This document shows positions 1-4,298 of a stretch of 5,243 nucleotides of DNA, piece by piece. The translations under genes were made by a program, and so were the position numbers. Under the pieces are notes generated by a model that saw only the letters and a list, made by a program, of their open reading frames with translations, was not told where the DNA came from and searched no databases. Position 1 is the stretch's first letter; every line of letters starts with the position of its first letter. The stretch is taken from the NCBI GenBank assembly GCA_017459485.1, contig JAFUCW010000293.1, forward strand, positions 1-5,243. The letters are read 5' to 3'. Source of the stretch: Eggerthellaceae bacterium (GTDB taxonomy: Bacteria > Actinomycetota > Coriobacteriia > Coriobacteriales > Eggerthellaceae).

Positions 1-11
1 AGGTGGTGTGA
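1..11 (+). CDS. rplN: probable 3' end of rplN (ribosomal protein L14), partial
   Basis: Read in the frame that ends at TGA (9-11), the first bases give ...V-V-stop. This fits the usual C-terminus of L14, which ends in a Pro-Glu-Val-hydrophobic run. L14 is the gene that normally precedes rplX in the spc operon. Only two full codons and the stop are visible, so the call rests on gene order more than on sequence. If correct, the AGGTGG at 1-6 that serves as the rplX ribosome-binding site lies inside the end of rplN, implying close translational coupling. Confidence 0.45.
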
Positions 12-16
12 AACTC

Positions 17-334
17 ATGAGCAAGATGAACATCAAGAAGGGCGACCGTGTCAAAGTGCTCTCCGGCAAGGACAAAGGTGCGGAAGGGGCAGTCCTGCAC
101 TGTTTCCCCCAAGCTCAACGCGTGACGGTGGAGAAAGTCAACATGGTTACCAAGGCCATGCGCCCGACCCAGGCGAACCCGCAAGGCGGTCTGTCCCACG
201 TCGAGGCTCCCATCCATGTCTCCAACGTTGCCCTTGTCTGCCCCAAGTGCAGCAAGTCAACGCGCGTCGGCGTCAAGCGCGACTCGGGCAAGAAGGTCCG
301 AGTGTGCAAGAAGTGCGGCGCCGATATAGATTAG
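17..334 (+). CDS. rplX: 50S ribosomal protein L24 (uL24), zinc-ribbon form
   Basis: L24 is an early assembly initiator that binds the 5' domain of 23S rRNA near the peptide exit tunnel. The 105-residue product opens with a KOW domain (about residues 5-35: [16 protein letters not shown]) and contains the family hallmark TQANPQGG (51-58) followed by EAPIHVSNV. The C-terminus carries two CxxC pairs (Cys75/78 and Cys97/100: CPKC and CKKC), a putative zinc ribbon found in some bacterial L24 proteins and absent in others such as that of Bacillus subtilis. ATG at 17 was chosen because AGGTGG at 1-6 lies 10 bases upstream. GTG at 8 would sit directly on that site, and ATG at 26 has no good site of its own. 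The last five codons and the stop lie in the left arm of a long near-palindrome (318-448). Function is certain; the exact start is less so. Confidence 0.95.
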   Translation: MSKMNIKKGDRVKVLSGKDKGAEGAVLHCFPQAQRVTVEKVNMVTKAMRPTQANPQGGLSHVEAPIHVSNVALVCPKCSKSTRVGVKRDSGKKVRVCKKCGADID

Positions 335-448
335 GCCCCTTCTGGCGGCGCACTAAGCCCTCCGTGCTTCACTGCGCGTGCTTAGCACGCTCATTGCGCC
401 AGTCGGGCTTATTGCACTCGCCAGAAACGCCCTAATCTACATCGGCGC
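318..448. repeat. 131-base near-palindrome spanning the rplX stop codon
   Basis: The arms are symmetric about base 383. Bases 318-335 pair with 431-448 at 17 of 18 positions; the only mismatch is 326/440. Bases 340-347 pair perfectly with 419-426. After a one-base shift, 354-360 pairs with 405-411. The centre is a perfect 6-bp stem, GCGTGC (376-381) and GCACGC (385-390), around TTA. Mismatched patches separate these blocks. The left outer arm encodes the rplX C-terminus (Gly-Ala-Asp-Ile-Asp-stop), so the right arm looks like an inverted copy of coding sequence. Neither end is followed by a T-run, so this is not a canonical intrinsic terminator. It could be an inverted duplication, a small palindromic insertion element, or an mRNA structure such as a long double-stranded RNase III substrate. 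The self-complementarity is seen directly; any function is inference. Confidence 0.75.
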
Positions 449-503
449 GGACCTGCAGCATTGCGCTACAGATTGTCGCTTGAGTTTAGGGCGAGATGCA
501 TGG

Positions 504-549
504 CCCTGGGGGATAGGCTTCCAGGGACGTAGGGTCGGAAATCCTGCGT
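504..549 (+). promoter_or_regulatory. tandem hairpins in the rplE leader
   Basis: Two adjoining 23-base hairpins, each with 9 bp and a 5-base loop, end 28 bases before the rplE start. The first (504-526) pairs CCCTGGGGG with CTTCCAGGG around ATAGG, using two G-U pairs. The second (527-549) pairs ACGTAGGGT with ATCCTGCGT around CGGAA, also with two G-U pairs. An alternative stem, AGGGC (488-492) with GCCCT (503-507), would compete with the first hairpin. The rplO leader shows a matching arrangement. In E. coli, S8 feedback acts at the rplE start, so an r-protein target is plausible here, but no binding motif is proven. The preceding bases 450-487 hold nothing I can identify. Confidence 0.55.
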
Positions 550-577
550 TTAAACCATTCAGAAAGGAAACGAAACA

Positions 578-1126
578 ATGGCAACTCCTCGTTTGAAGGA
601 AAAGTACACGAAAGAGATTGTGCCTGCCCTCGAAAAGGACTTGGGGGTCAGCAACATCAATCAGGTTCCGCGCCTGACCAAAATCGTGGTCAACATGGGC
701 GTGGGTGCTGCTGCTGCAGATGCCAAGATCCTCGAAGGCGCCATCGCCGACATGCGCGTCATCACCGGCCAGCAGCCTGCTGTTACGCGCGCCAAGAAGT
801 CCATCGCAGGCTTCAAGATTCGCGAAGGCATGGCAATCGGGTGCAAGGTAACCCTGCGTGGCGACCGCATGTGGGAGTTCCTCGATCGCCTTCTTGCGAC
901 GGCGCTTCCCCGTGTGCGCGACTTCCGCGGCCTTTCCACGACTAGTTTCGATGGGCGCGGCAACTACACGATGGGCGTGACCGAACAGCTTATCTTCCCC
1001 GAAGTGGACTACGACAAGATCGACCGTACGCGCGGCATGGACATCACGTTCGTGACGACTGCCGAAAACGACGAGAACGCGAAGGCCCTGCTCGACGCGC
1101 TGGGATTCCCGTTCAAGAACAACTAG
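578..1126 (+). CDS. rplE: 50S ribosomal protein L5 (uL5)
   Basis: L5 binds 5S rRNA and 23S rRNA in the central protuberance and contacts P-site tRNA and the small subunit. The 182-residue protein has normal length. Conserved blocks run in order: [14 protein letters not shown] (30-43), [19 protein letters not shown] (62-80), [15 protein letters not shown] (81-95), FLDRL (101-105), [10 protein letters not shown] (111-120), [20 protein letters not shown] (123-142) and the closing [11 protein letters not shown] (152-162). ATG at 578 is preceded by AAAGG (563-567) in a purine-rich stretch and gives the expected [10 protein letters not shown] start. It follows a 243-base gap containing a near-palindrome and tandem hairpins, unlike most junctions in this operon, and lies 42 bases before rpsZ. 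Confidence 0.98.
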   Translation: MATPRLKEKYTKEIVPALEKDLGVSNINQVPRLTKIVVNMGVGAAAADAKILEGAIADMRVITGQQPAVTRAKKSIAGFKIREGMAIGCKVTLRGDRMWEFLDRLLATALPRVRDFRGLSTTSFDGRGNYTMGVTEQLIFPEVDYDKIDRTRGMDITFVTTAENDENAKALLDALGFPFKNN

Positions 1127-1168
1127 GTTTCTATCCAGGTATTCTGGTTGGTAGAAAGAAGGAGTGCA

Positions 1169-1354
1169 ATGGCAAAGAAATCGATGATCGCCAAGGCAAA
1201 GCGGGAGCCGAAGTTTTCGACCCGCCAGCACAATCGCTGCACCCGTTGCGGGCGGCCGCGTGCATATTACCGCAAGTTCGGTCTGTGTCGCGTCTGCTTG
1301 CGTGAGTTGGCGAACAAGGGCGAACTTCCCGGCGTGACCAAGGCGTCCTGGTAG
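1169..1354 (+). CDS. rpsZ: 30S ribosomal protein S14, type Z (zinc-binding uS14)
   Basis: S14 sits in the head of the 30S subunit, where it helps assemble the 3' major domain of 16S rRNA near the A site. The 61-residue product has the exact length of the short zinc-binding class. It shows the zinc knuckle C-x2-C-x12-C-x2-C (Cys24, Cys27, Cys40, Cys43) within [20 protein letters not shown], followed by the usual [18 protein letters not shown] ending. AAGGAG at 1159-1164 lies 4 bases before the ATG, which is slightly close but acceptable. An in-frame extension upstream to 1148 would read through that site and add residues the family lacks. The stop TAG lies in the loop of a small 4-bp hairpin (CCTG 1347-1350, CAGG 1356-1359). 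The symbol rpsN is also used for this class. Confidence 0.97.
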   Translation: MAKKSMIAKAKREPKFSTRQHNRCTRCGRPRAYYRKFGLCRVCLRELANKGELPGVTKASW

Positions 1355-1372
1355 TCAGGTAAGCCACAGGAA

Positions 1373-1398
1373 GCACGGGTGTGCCGCTGGGGAGTGGC
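1373..1398 (+). promoter_or_regulatory. small hairpins in the rpsZ-rpsH gap
   Basis: The 108-base gap between rpsZ and rpsH contains GCAC (1373-1376) and GTGC (1381-1384) around GGGT, and GCCGCT (1383-1388) and AGTGGC (1393-1398) around GGGG with one G-U pair. The two share bases 1383-1384, so they would compete or trade pairs. No start codon with a good ribosome-binding site was seen in the gap. The structures are short and could be chance; a role in rpsH control is speculative. Confidence 0.25.
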
Positions 1399-1462
1399 GC
1401 GATTGCCAAGGGCTTTCGTGTACCGCCGCAACGGACTCATCAGGAACCAAAGGAGAAAACCA

Positions 1463-1861
1463 ATGAGCATGAACGACCCCATCGCAGATATGCTTACGCG
1501 TGTGCGTAACGCTAACTCTGCGGGACATGACACGGTGCAGATGCCGTCGAGCAAAAAGCTCGTTGAAATCGCCCGCATCATGAAAGAAGAGGGCTACATC
1601 GAGTCCTACGACATCGAGCCCAACCAGCCCCGCGACGTGCTAGCAATCACGCTGAAGTACGGCGACAAGAAAGCTCGCACGATCCGTGGACTCAAGCGCA
1701 TCAGCAAGCCTGGTTTGCGCATTTACGCAGGCAAAGACGAGCTTCCCCGTGTGCTGGGTGGGCTTGGGACTGCCATCATTTCGACCTCGAGCGGCGTCAT
1801 GACCGACCGCGATGCCCGGAAAGCCGGCGTCGGCGGCGAAGTCGTCGCCTACATTTGGTAA
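1463..1861 (+). CDS. rpsH: 30S ribosomal protein S8 (uS8)
   Basis: S8 is a primary 16S rRNA-binding protein of the central domain. In E. coli it is also the translational repressor of the spc operon, acting at rplE. The 132-residue protein has family length. Its N-terminus [13 protein letters not shown] (5-17) is diagnostic, as is the C-terminal RNA-binding signature [20 protein letters not shown] (102-121), followed by [14 protein letters not shown] at 1463 was chosen because AAAGGAG (1449-1455) lies 7 bases upstream. A longer in-frame reading back to 1379 adds about 28 residues that do not resemble S8. It is preceded by a 108-base gap and followed 16 bases later by rplF. Confidence 0.98.
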   Translation: MSMNDPIADMLTRVRNANSAGHDTVQMPSSKKLVEIARIMKEEGYIESYDIEPNQPRDVLAITLKYGDKKARTIRGLKRISKPGLRIYAGKDELPRVLGGLGTAIISTSSGVMTDRDARKAGVGGEVVAYIW

Positions 1862-1877
1862 GAAGGGAGGGGTAGGT

Positions 1878-2420
1878 ATGTCACGTATCGGCAAACAGCC
1901 CATTCCCGTGCCCGCGGGCGTCGATGTCAAGATCGACGGCACGACGCTTACGGTCAAGGGCCCCAAAGGCGAACTGACTCGCTCTTTCAGCGATCTTATG
2001 TCTATCAAGCAGGAAGGCGAAGAGCTTATCGTCGAGCGTCCCGACGACAGCCGCGAGGCCAAGAGCATGCACGGCTTGACCCGCACGCTCATCTCCAACA
2101 GGGTGGTGGGCGTGTCCGAAGGATTCTCCAAGAAGCTCGAGCTTGTGGGCGTCGGCTATCGTGCCCAGATCATGGGCAAGGATCTGGAGATGCAGCTTGG
2201 CTATTCGCATCCCGTCGTCGTCGAGGCTCCGGAGGGCATCACGTTCGAATGCCCCAGCCAAAACGAAATTGTTGTTTCCGGCGCTTCCAAAGAAGCTGTT
2301 GGACAGGTTGCCGCAAACGTCCGCGCATGGCGCAAGCCTGAGCCCTACAAGGGCAAGGGCATCCGCTACGAGGGCGAGTATGTCCGTCGCAAGCTTGGCA
2401 AGGCAGCCAAGGCCGACTAG
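1878..2420 (+). CDS. rplF: 50S ribosomal protein L6 (uL6)
   Basis: L6 binds 23S rRNA domain VI near the sarcin-ricin loop, at the base of the L7/L12 stalk and factor-binding region. The 180-residue product has the two tandem L6 folds of this family. The first opens MSRIGKQPIPVPAGV (1-15) with TLTVKGPKGEL (23-33). The second contains LELVGVGYRAQ (87-97) and LGYSHPV (107-113), and ends in the signature EPYKGKGIRYEGEYVRRK (155-172). GGGAGG (1865-1870) lies 7 bases before ATG 1878. A longer in-frame reading from 1812 overlaps rpsH in another frame and is rejected. Spacing is 16 bases from rpsH and 24 bases to rplR, typical of a tightly translated operon block. Confidence 0.98.
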   Translation: MSRIGKQPIPVPAGVDVKIDGTTLTVKGPKGELTRSFSDLMSIKQEGEELIVERPDDSREAKSMHGLTRTLISNRVVGVSEGFSKKLELVGVGYRAQIMGKDLEMQLGYSHPVVVEAPEGITFECPSQNEIVVSGASKEAVGQVAANVRAWRKPEPYKGKGIRYEGEYVRRKLGKAAKAD

Positions 2421-2444
2421 CGGAATTGTGAAGGGAGTTAGCTC

Positions 2445-2813
2445 ATGAAGAAGCTTAAAGCTAAGCAAGCAGGCCCGCGCCGCCGCCACACCCGCGTCCG
2501 CGGTAAGATCTCTGGCACGGCAGCGCGTCCGCGCCTTTGCATCACGCGCAGCAATGCGAATATCTATGCTCAGGTCATCGATGACGTTGCAGGAAAGACC
2601 CTTGTTGCCGTGTCCACGCTTGGTCCGGATTTCAAGGCAACCAACAAAAGCGGCGCCACCGTCGAAGGTGCTGCAGCCTTGGGCGAGATTATTGGTAAGA
2701 AGGCAACGGAAGCCGGCATCAGCGAAGTCGTTTTCGATCGCGGCGGCTACCTGTACCACGGTCGCATCAAGGCGCTTGCCGACGGTGCCCGCGAAGCAGG
2801 ACTCGTATTCTAG
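2445..2813 (+). CDS. rplR: 50S ribosomal protein L18 (uL18)
   Basis: L18 binds 5S rRNA with L5 and L25-type proteins and helps anchor it to the large subunit. The 122-residue product has normal length. It begins with a very basic, probably disordered rRNA-binding tail ([20 protein letters not shown]), followed by [20 protein letters not shown] (27-46), LVAVSTL (53-59), and the closing [20 protein letters not shown] (95-114) with AREAGLVF at the end, all hallmarks of L18. AAGGGAG (2431-2437) lies 7 bases upstream of the ATG. The stop overlaps the purine-rich segment used by rpsE 15 bases later. Confidence 0.98.
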   Translation: MKKLKAKQAGPRRRHTRVRGKISGTAARPRLCITRSNANIYAQVIDDVAGKTLVAVSTLGPDFKATNKSGATVEGAAALGEIIGKKATEAGISEVVFDRGGYLYHGRIKALADGAREAGLVF

Positions 2814-2828
2814 GAGAGGGCAGGGTAT

Positions 2829-3365
2829 ATGGCTCGCAGAGAAGAAACTCATTCCGAAGTACCAGAGCTTCAGGAACGCGTCGTCTACATCAATCGCGTT
2901 TCCAAGGTCGTCAAGGGTGGTCGCCGTTTCGAGCTCACTGCGCTGGTGGTCGTAGGTGACGGCAAGGGCAACGTCGGCATTGGCATGGGCAAGTCCCAGG
3001 AAGTGCCGATTGCCATCTCCAAGGGCGTAGAAGACGCAAAGAAGAACATGTTCAAAGTGCCGCTGACCGACACAGGCACGCTTCCTCACGAAGTGCTTGG
3101 GGTCTATGGCGCCGGCAGGGTCCTCATCAAGCCCGCCACTCCCGGTACCGGCGTGATTGCCGGCGGTCCGGTGCGTGCGGTCATGGAACTTGCCGGTGTG
3201 CAAAACGTGCTTACCAAAAGCCTGGGCACCGACAACGCCATGAACGTTGTCAAGGCGGCCGGCGAAGGCCTTCGTTCGATGGAAGGGCCCGAAGAGGTTT
3301 CCGCCCGTCGCGGCCTGTCCGTGCAAGATATCTACGGCTTCAACCCGAAGAAGGAGGGTGAGTAG
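2829..3365 (+). CDS. rpsE: 30S ribosomal protein S5 (uS5)
   Basis: S5 lies on the solvent face of the 30S subunit near the mRNA entry channel and the S4 contact, where it affects decoding accuracy and helicase activity. The 178-residue protein starts with a short charged tail. The double-stranded-RNA-binding-like domain follows, including [20 protein letters not shown] (27-46), [20 protein letters not shown] (47-66) and the [18 protein letters not shown] segment (86-103). The C-terminal S5 domain contains [19 protein letters not shown] (106-124) and ends [13 protein letters not shown] (158-170). A purine-rich ribosome-binding stretch (2812-2825) overlaps the rplR stop. The last codons (Lys-Lys-Glu-Gly-Glu) double as the rpmD ribosome-binding site, AAGGAGG at 3351-3357. 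Confidence 0.98.
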   Translation: MARREETHSEVPELQERVVYINRVSKVVKGGRRFELTALVVVGDGKGNVGIGMGKSQEVPIAISKGVEDAKKNMFKVPLTDTGTLPHEVLGVYGAGRVLIKPATPGTGVIAGGPVRAVMELAGVQNVLTKSLGTDNAMNVVKAAGEGLRSMEGPEEVSARRGLSVQDIYGFNPKKEGE

Positions 3366-3368
3366 CAG

Positions 3369-3551
3369 ATGGCTGACAAGAAGATGCGTGTCAAGCAGGT
3401 GCGCAGCTCCATCAGCTGCCCTGCCGACCAAGGCAAGACGCTTCGCGCTCTTGGACTTGGCAAGATCGGGCGTGTGGTCGAAGTTACCGACAACGAATGC
3501 ACGCGCGGCATGGTGTTTAAGGTGAAGCATCTGGTGGAAGTGCTCGACTAG
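3369..3551 (+). CDS. rpmD: 50S ribosomal protein L30 (uL30)
   Basis: L30 is a small 23S rRNA-binding protein at the large-subunit surface; some bacterial lineages lack it. The 60-residue product is a typical short bacterial L30: a first beta strand MRVKQVRSSISCPADQ (6-21), the conserved TLRALGLGKIGRVVEV (24-39), then RGMVFKVKHLVEV (46-58). The start lies 3 bases after the rpsE stop, using AAGGAGG (3351-3357) inside rpsE with an 11-base spacer, so translation is probably coupled. The stop TAG lies in the loop of a stable hairpin (3538-3562). A 297-base gap with several structural elements follows, so this gene closes the tightly packed central block. Confidence 0.97.
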   Translation: MADKKMRVKQVRSSISCPADQGKTLRALGLGKIGRVVEVTDNECTRGMVFKVKHLVEVLD

Positions 3552-3563
3552 TTCGGGCACTTT
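3537..3563 (+). terminator. hairpin enclosing the rpmD stop codon, weak terminator or attenuator candidate
   Basis: AAGTGCTCGA (3538-3547) pairs with TCGGGCACTT (3553-3562) around a five-base loop, CTAGT, that contains the rpmD TAG. The stem has 10 bp including one G-U pair, plus a possible outer G-U at 3537/3563. Only three Ts (3561-3563) follow, and two of them are in the stem, so a strong intrinsic terminator is unlikely. Translating ribosomes would melt it, so it could act as a partial attenuator or as a 3'-end protecting or processing structure. Confidence 0.35.
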
Positions 3564-3623
3564 GCCTGCCTGCATAACTTCGCCAGCGGCTAAGGCGTAA
3601 CGTTTCAAGGCAACTGCCGATAC

Positions 3624-3642
3624 GACTACTATCTTTGTAGTC
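3624..3642 (+). other. small hairpin in the rpmD-rplO gap
   Basis: GACTAC (3624-3629) and GTAGTC (3637-3642) form a perfect 6-bp stem with a 7-base loop. Eight bases later comes a T-rich stretch (TTTTATGTTTT, 3651-3661). The hairpin and T-run are too far apart for a standard intrinsic terminator, so I do not call one. I see no coding sequence, tRNA or recognisable RNA gene in the 297-base gap 3552-3848. Confidence 0.25.
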
Positions 3643-3664
3643 CGCAAGCGTTTTATGTTTTAGC

Positions 3665-3690
3665 ATGCAGGTGGTGGATGCAGGCTGGTG
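3665..3690. repeat. short tandem direct repeat
   Basis: ATGCAGGTGGTG (3665-3676) is followed after one base by ATGCAGGCTGGTG (3678-3690), the same unit with one inserted C. GCCTGCAT at 3568-3575 is the reverse complement of the first 8 bases of the second copy and could pair with it across about 100 bases. It could be a paired binding site or a slippage duplication. Confidence 0.4.
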
Positions 3691-3747
3691 CGCAAGCAGC
3701 GGAACAGCATATTGTGGTTCGTTGGTTGCGTCATATGTAATTCATTA

Positions 3748-3771
3748 CGGATAGGGTACAATCCCTATCCG
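3748..3771 (+). promoter_or_regulatory. perfect 9-bp dyad around a -10-like box upstream of rplO
   Basis: The arms CGGATAGGG (3748-3756) and CCCTATCCG (3763-3771) are perfect inverted complements flanking TACAAT (3757-3762), which matches five of six bases of the sigma-70-type -10 consensus. The surrounding 3730-3762 is AT-richer than the rest of the window, as promoters often are. No good -35 lies 16-18 bases upstream (TATGTA at 3734-3739 is poor); another weak pair is TTGTGG (3712-3717) with TGTAAT (3736-3741). The dyad could be an operator on an internal promoter for rplO-secY, or an RNA hairpin with a 6-base loop. Confidence 0.4.
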
Positions 3772-3788
3772 ACGGATCACGGGAGTTG

Positions 3789-3825
3789 GCTGGCGGCGAG
3801 CTGCCAGCGGCAGGAGGAATCCTGC
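3789..3825 (+). promoter_or_regulatory. tandem hairpins in the rplO leader
   Basis: Two hairpins separated by one base lie 23 bases before the rplO start. The first (3789-3808) pairs GCTGGCGG with CTGCCAGC around CGAG, with one G-U pair. The second (3810-3825) pairs GCAGGA with TCCTGC around a GGAA tetraloop of the stable GNRA type. The order, the GGAA-containing loop, the TCCTGC 3' arm and the following ribosome-binding segment resemble the rplE leader at 504-577. This is a candidate RNA control or processing element. Confidence 0.55.
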
Positions 3826-3848
3826 GACAAGCGAAAGGAAATGAAAGC

Positions 3849-4298
3849 ATGGAACTGAAAGATCTACAGCCGGCTGAAGGTGCCCGCAAAGCGCGCAAGC
3901 GCGTGGGCCGTGGACCGGCTTCTGGTACGGGCAAAACGTCCGGACGTGGCCTGAACGGTCAGAAATCCCGCGCAGGTGGCGGCAAGCGTGCAGGCTTCGA
4001 AGGCGGCCAGACTCCTCTGGCCCGTCGTCTGCCCAAGCTTCCTGGATTCACCAACATCAACCATGTGGACCATGTCCCGGTCAACGTCTCTCGCCTTGAG
4101 GAGAAGTTCAACGCCGGCGACACGGTTGACGGCGACGCTTTGGTGGCCGCTGGCATCGTCAAGCATGCCGATGCTTTGGTGAAGGTCCTTGGCGACGGAG
4201 AGATCACCAAGGCGCTTACCGTTAAGGTCGACAAAGTTTCCGCTTCGGCCCAGAAGAAAATCGAAGCTGCGGGAGGGAAGGTCGAGCTGCCTTGCTAA
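3849..4298 (+). CDS. rplO: 50S ribosomal protein L15 (uL15)
   Basis: L15 is a late-assembly 23S rRNA-binding protein with a long extended N-terminal tail that threads into the subunit. The 149-residue protein has family length. The tail is glycine- and arginine-rich, with [19 protein letters not shown] (16-34), [20 protein letters not shown] (37-56) and [11 protein letters not shown] (57-67). The globular C-terminal domain includes [12 protein letters not shown] (76-87) and the L15 signature region [20 protein letters not shown] (111-130) followed by [19 protein letters not shown] (3834-3839) lies 9 bases before ATG 3849. A longer in-frame reading from 3786 would translate the leader hairpins and is not family-like. 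It is separated from rpmD by 297 bases and overlaps secY by 7. Confidence 0.97.
   Translation: MELKDLQPAEGARKARKRVGRGPASGTGKTSGRGLNGQKSRAGGGKRAGFEGGQTPLARRLPKLPGFTNINHVDHVPVNVSRLEEKFNAGDTVDGDALVAAGIVKHADALVKVLGDGEITKALTVKVDKVSASAQKKIEAAGGKVELPC

Noticed and set aside
318..448. Intrinsic terminator after rplX
   Set aside because: The stem is long, but no T-run follows on either strand, and essential r-protein and secY genes lie downstream. Left as a palindrome of unknown role.
461..490. Promoter for rplE (TTGCGC at 461, TTTAGG at 485)
   Set aside because: The -10 match is poor and the spacing of 18 is only marginal, so it is no better than expected by chance.
378..596. 72-codon + strand frame across the rplX-rplE gap
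   Set aside because: It starts at a GTG in the apex of the near-palindrome without a ribosome-binding site, overlaps the start of rplE, and has no family resemblance.
437..1231. 264-codon open frame on the minus strand
   Set aside because: It is antisense to rplE and its leader and resembles no family I know. A shadow frame is the simplest explanation.
1881..3647. 588-codon open frame on the minus strand
   Set aside because: It lies fully antisense to rplF, rplR, rpsE and rpmD, whose products are unmistakable. Long antisense frames are common opposite GC-rich coding DNA, and the predicted protein shows no recognisable domain.
3624..3661. Intrinsic terminator after rpmD
   Set aside because: The 6-bp hairpin (3624-3642) ends 8 bases before the first T-run, too far for the standard mechanism.
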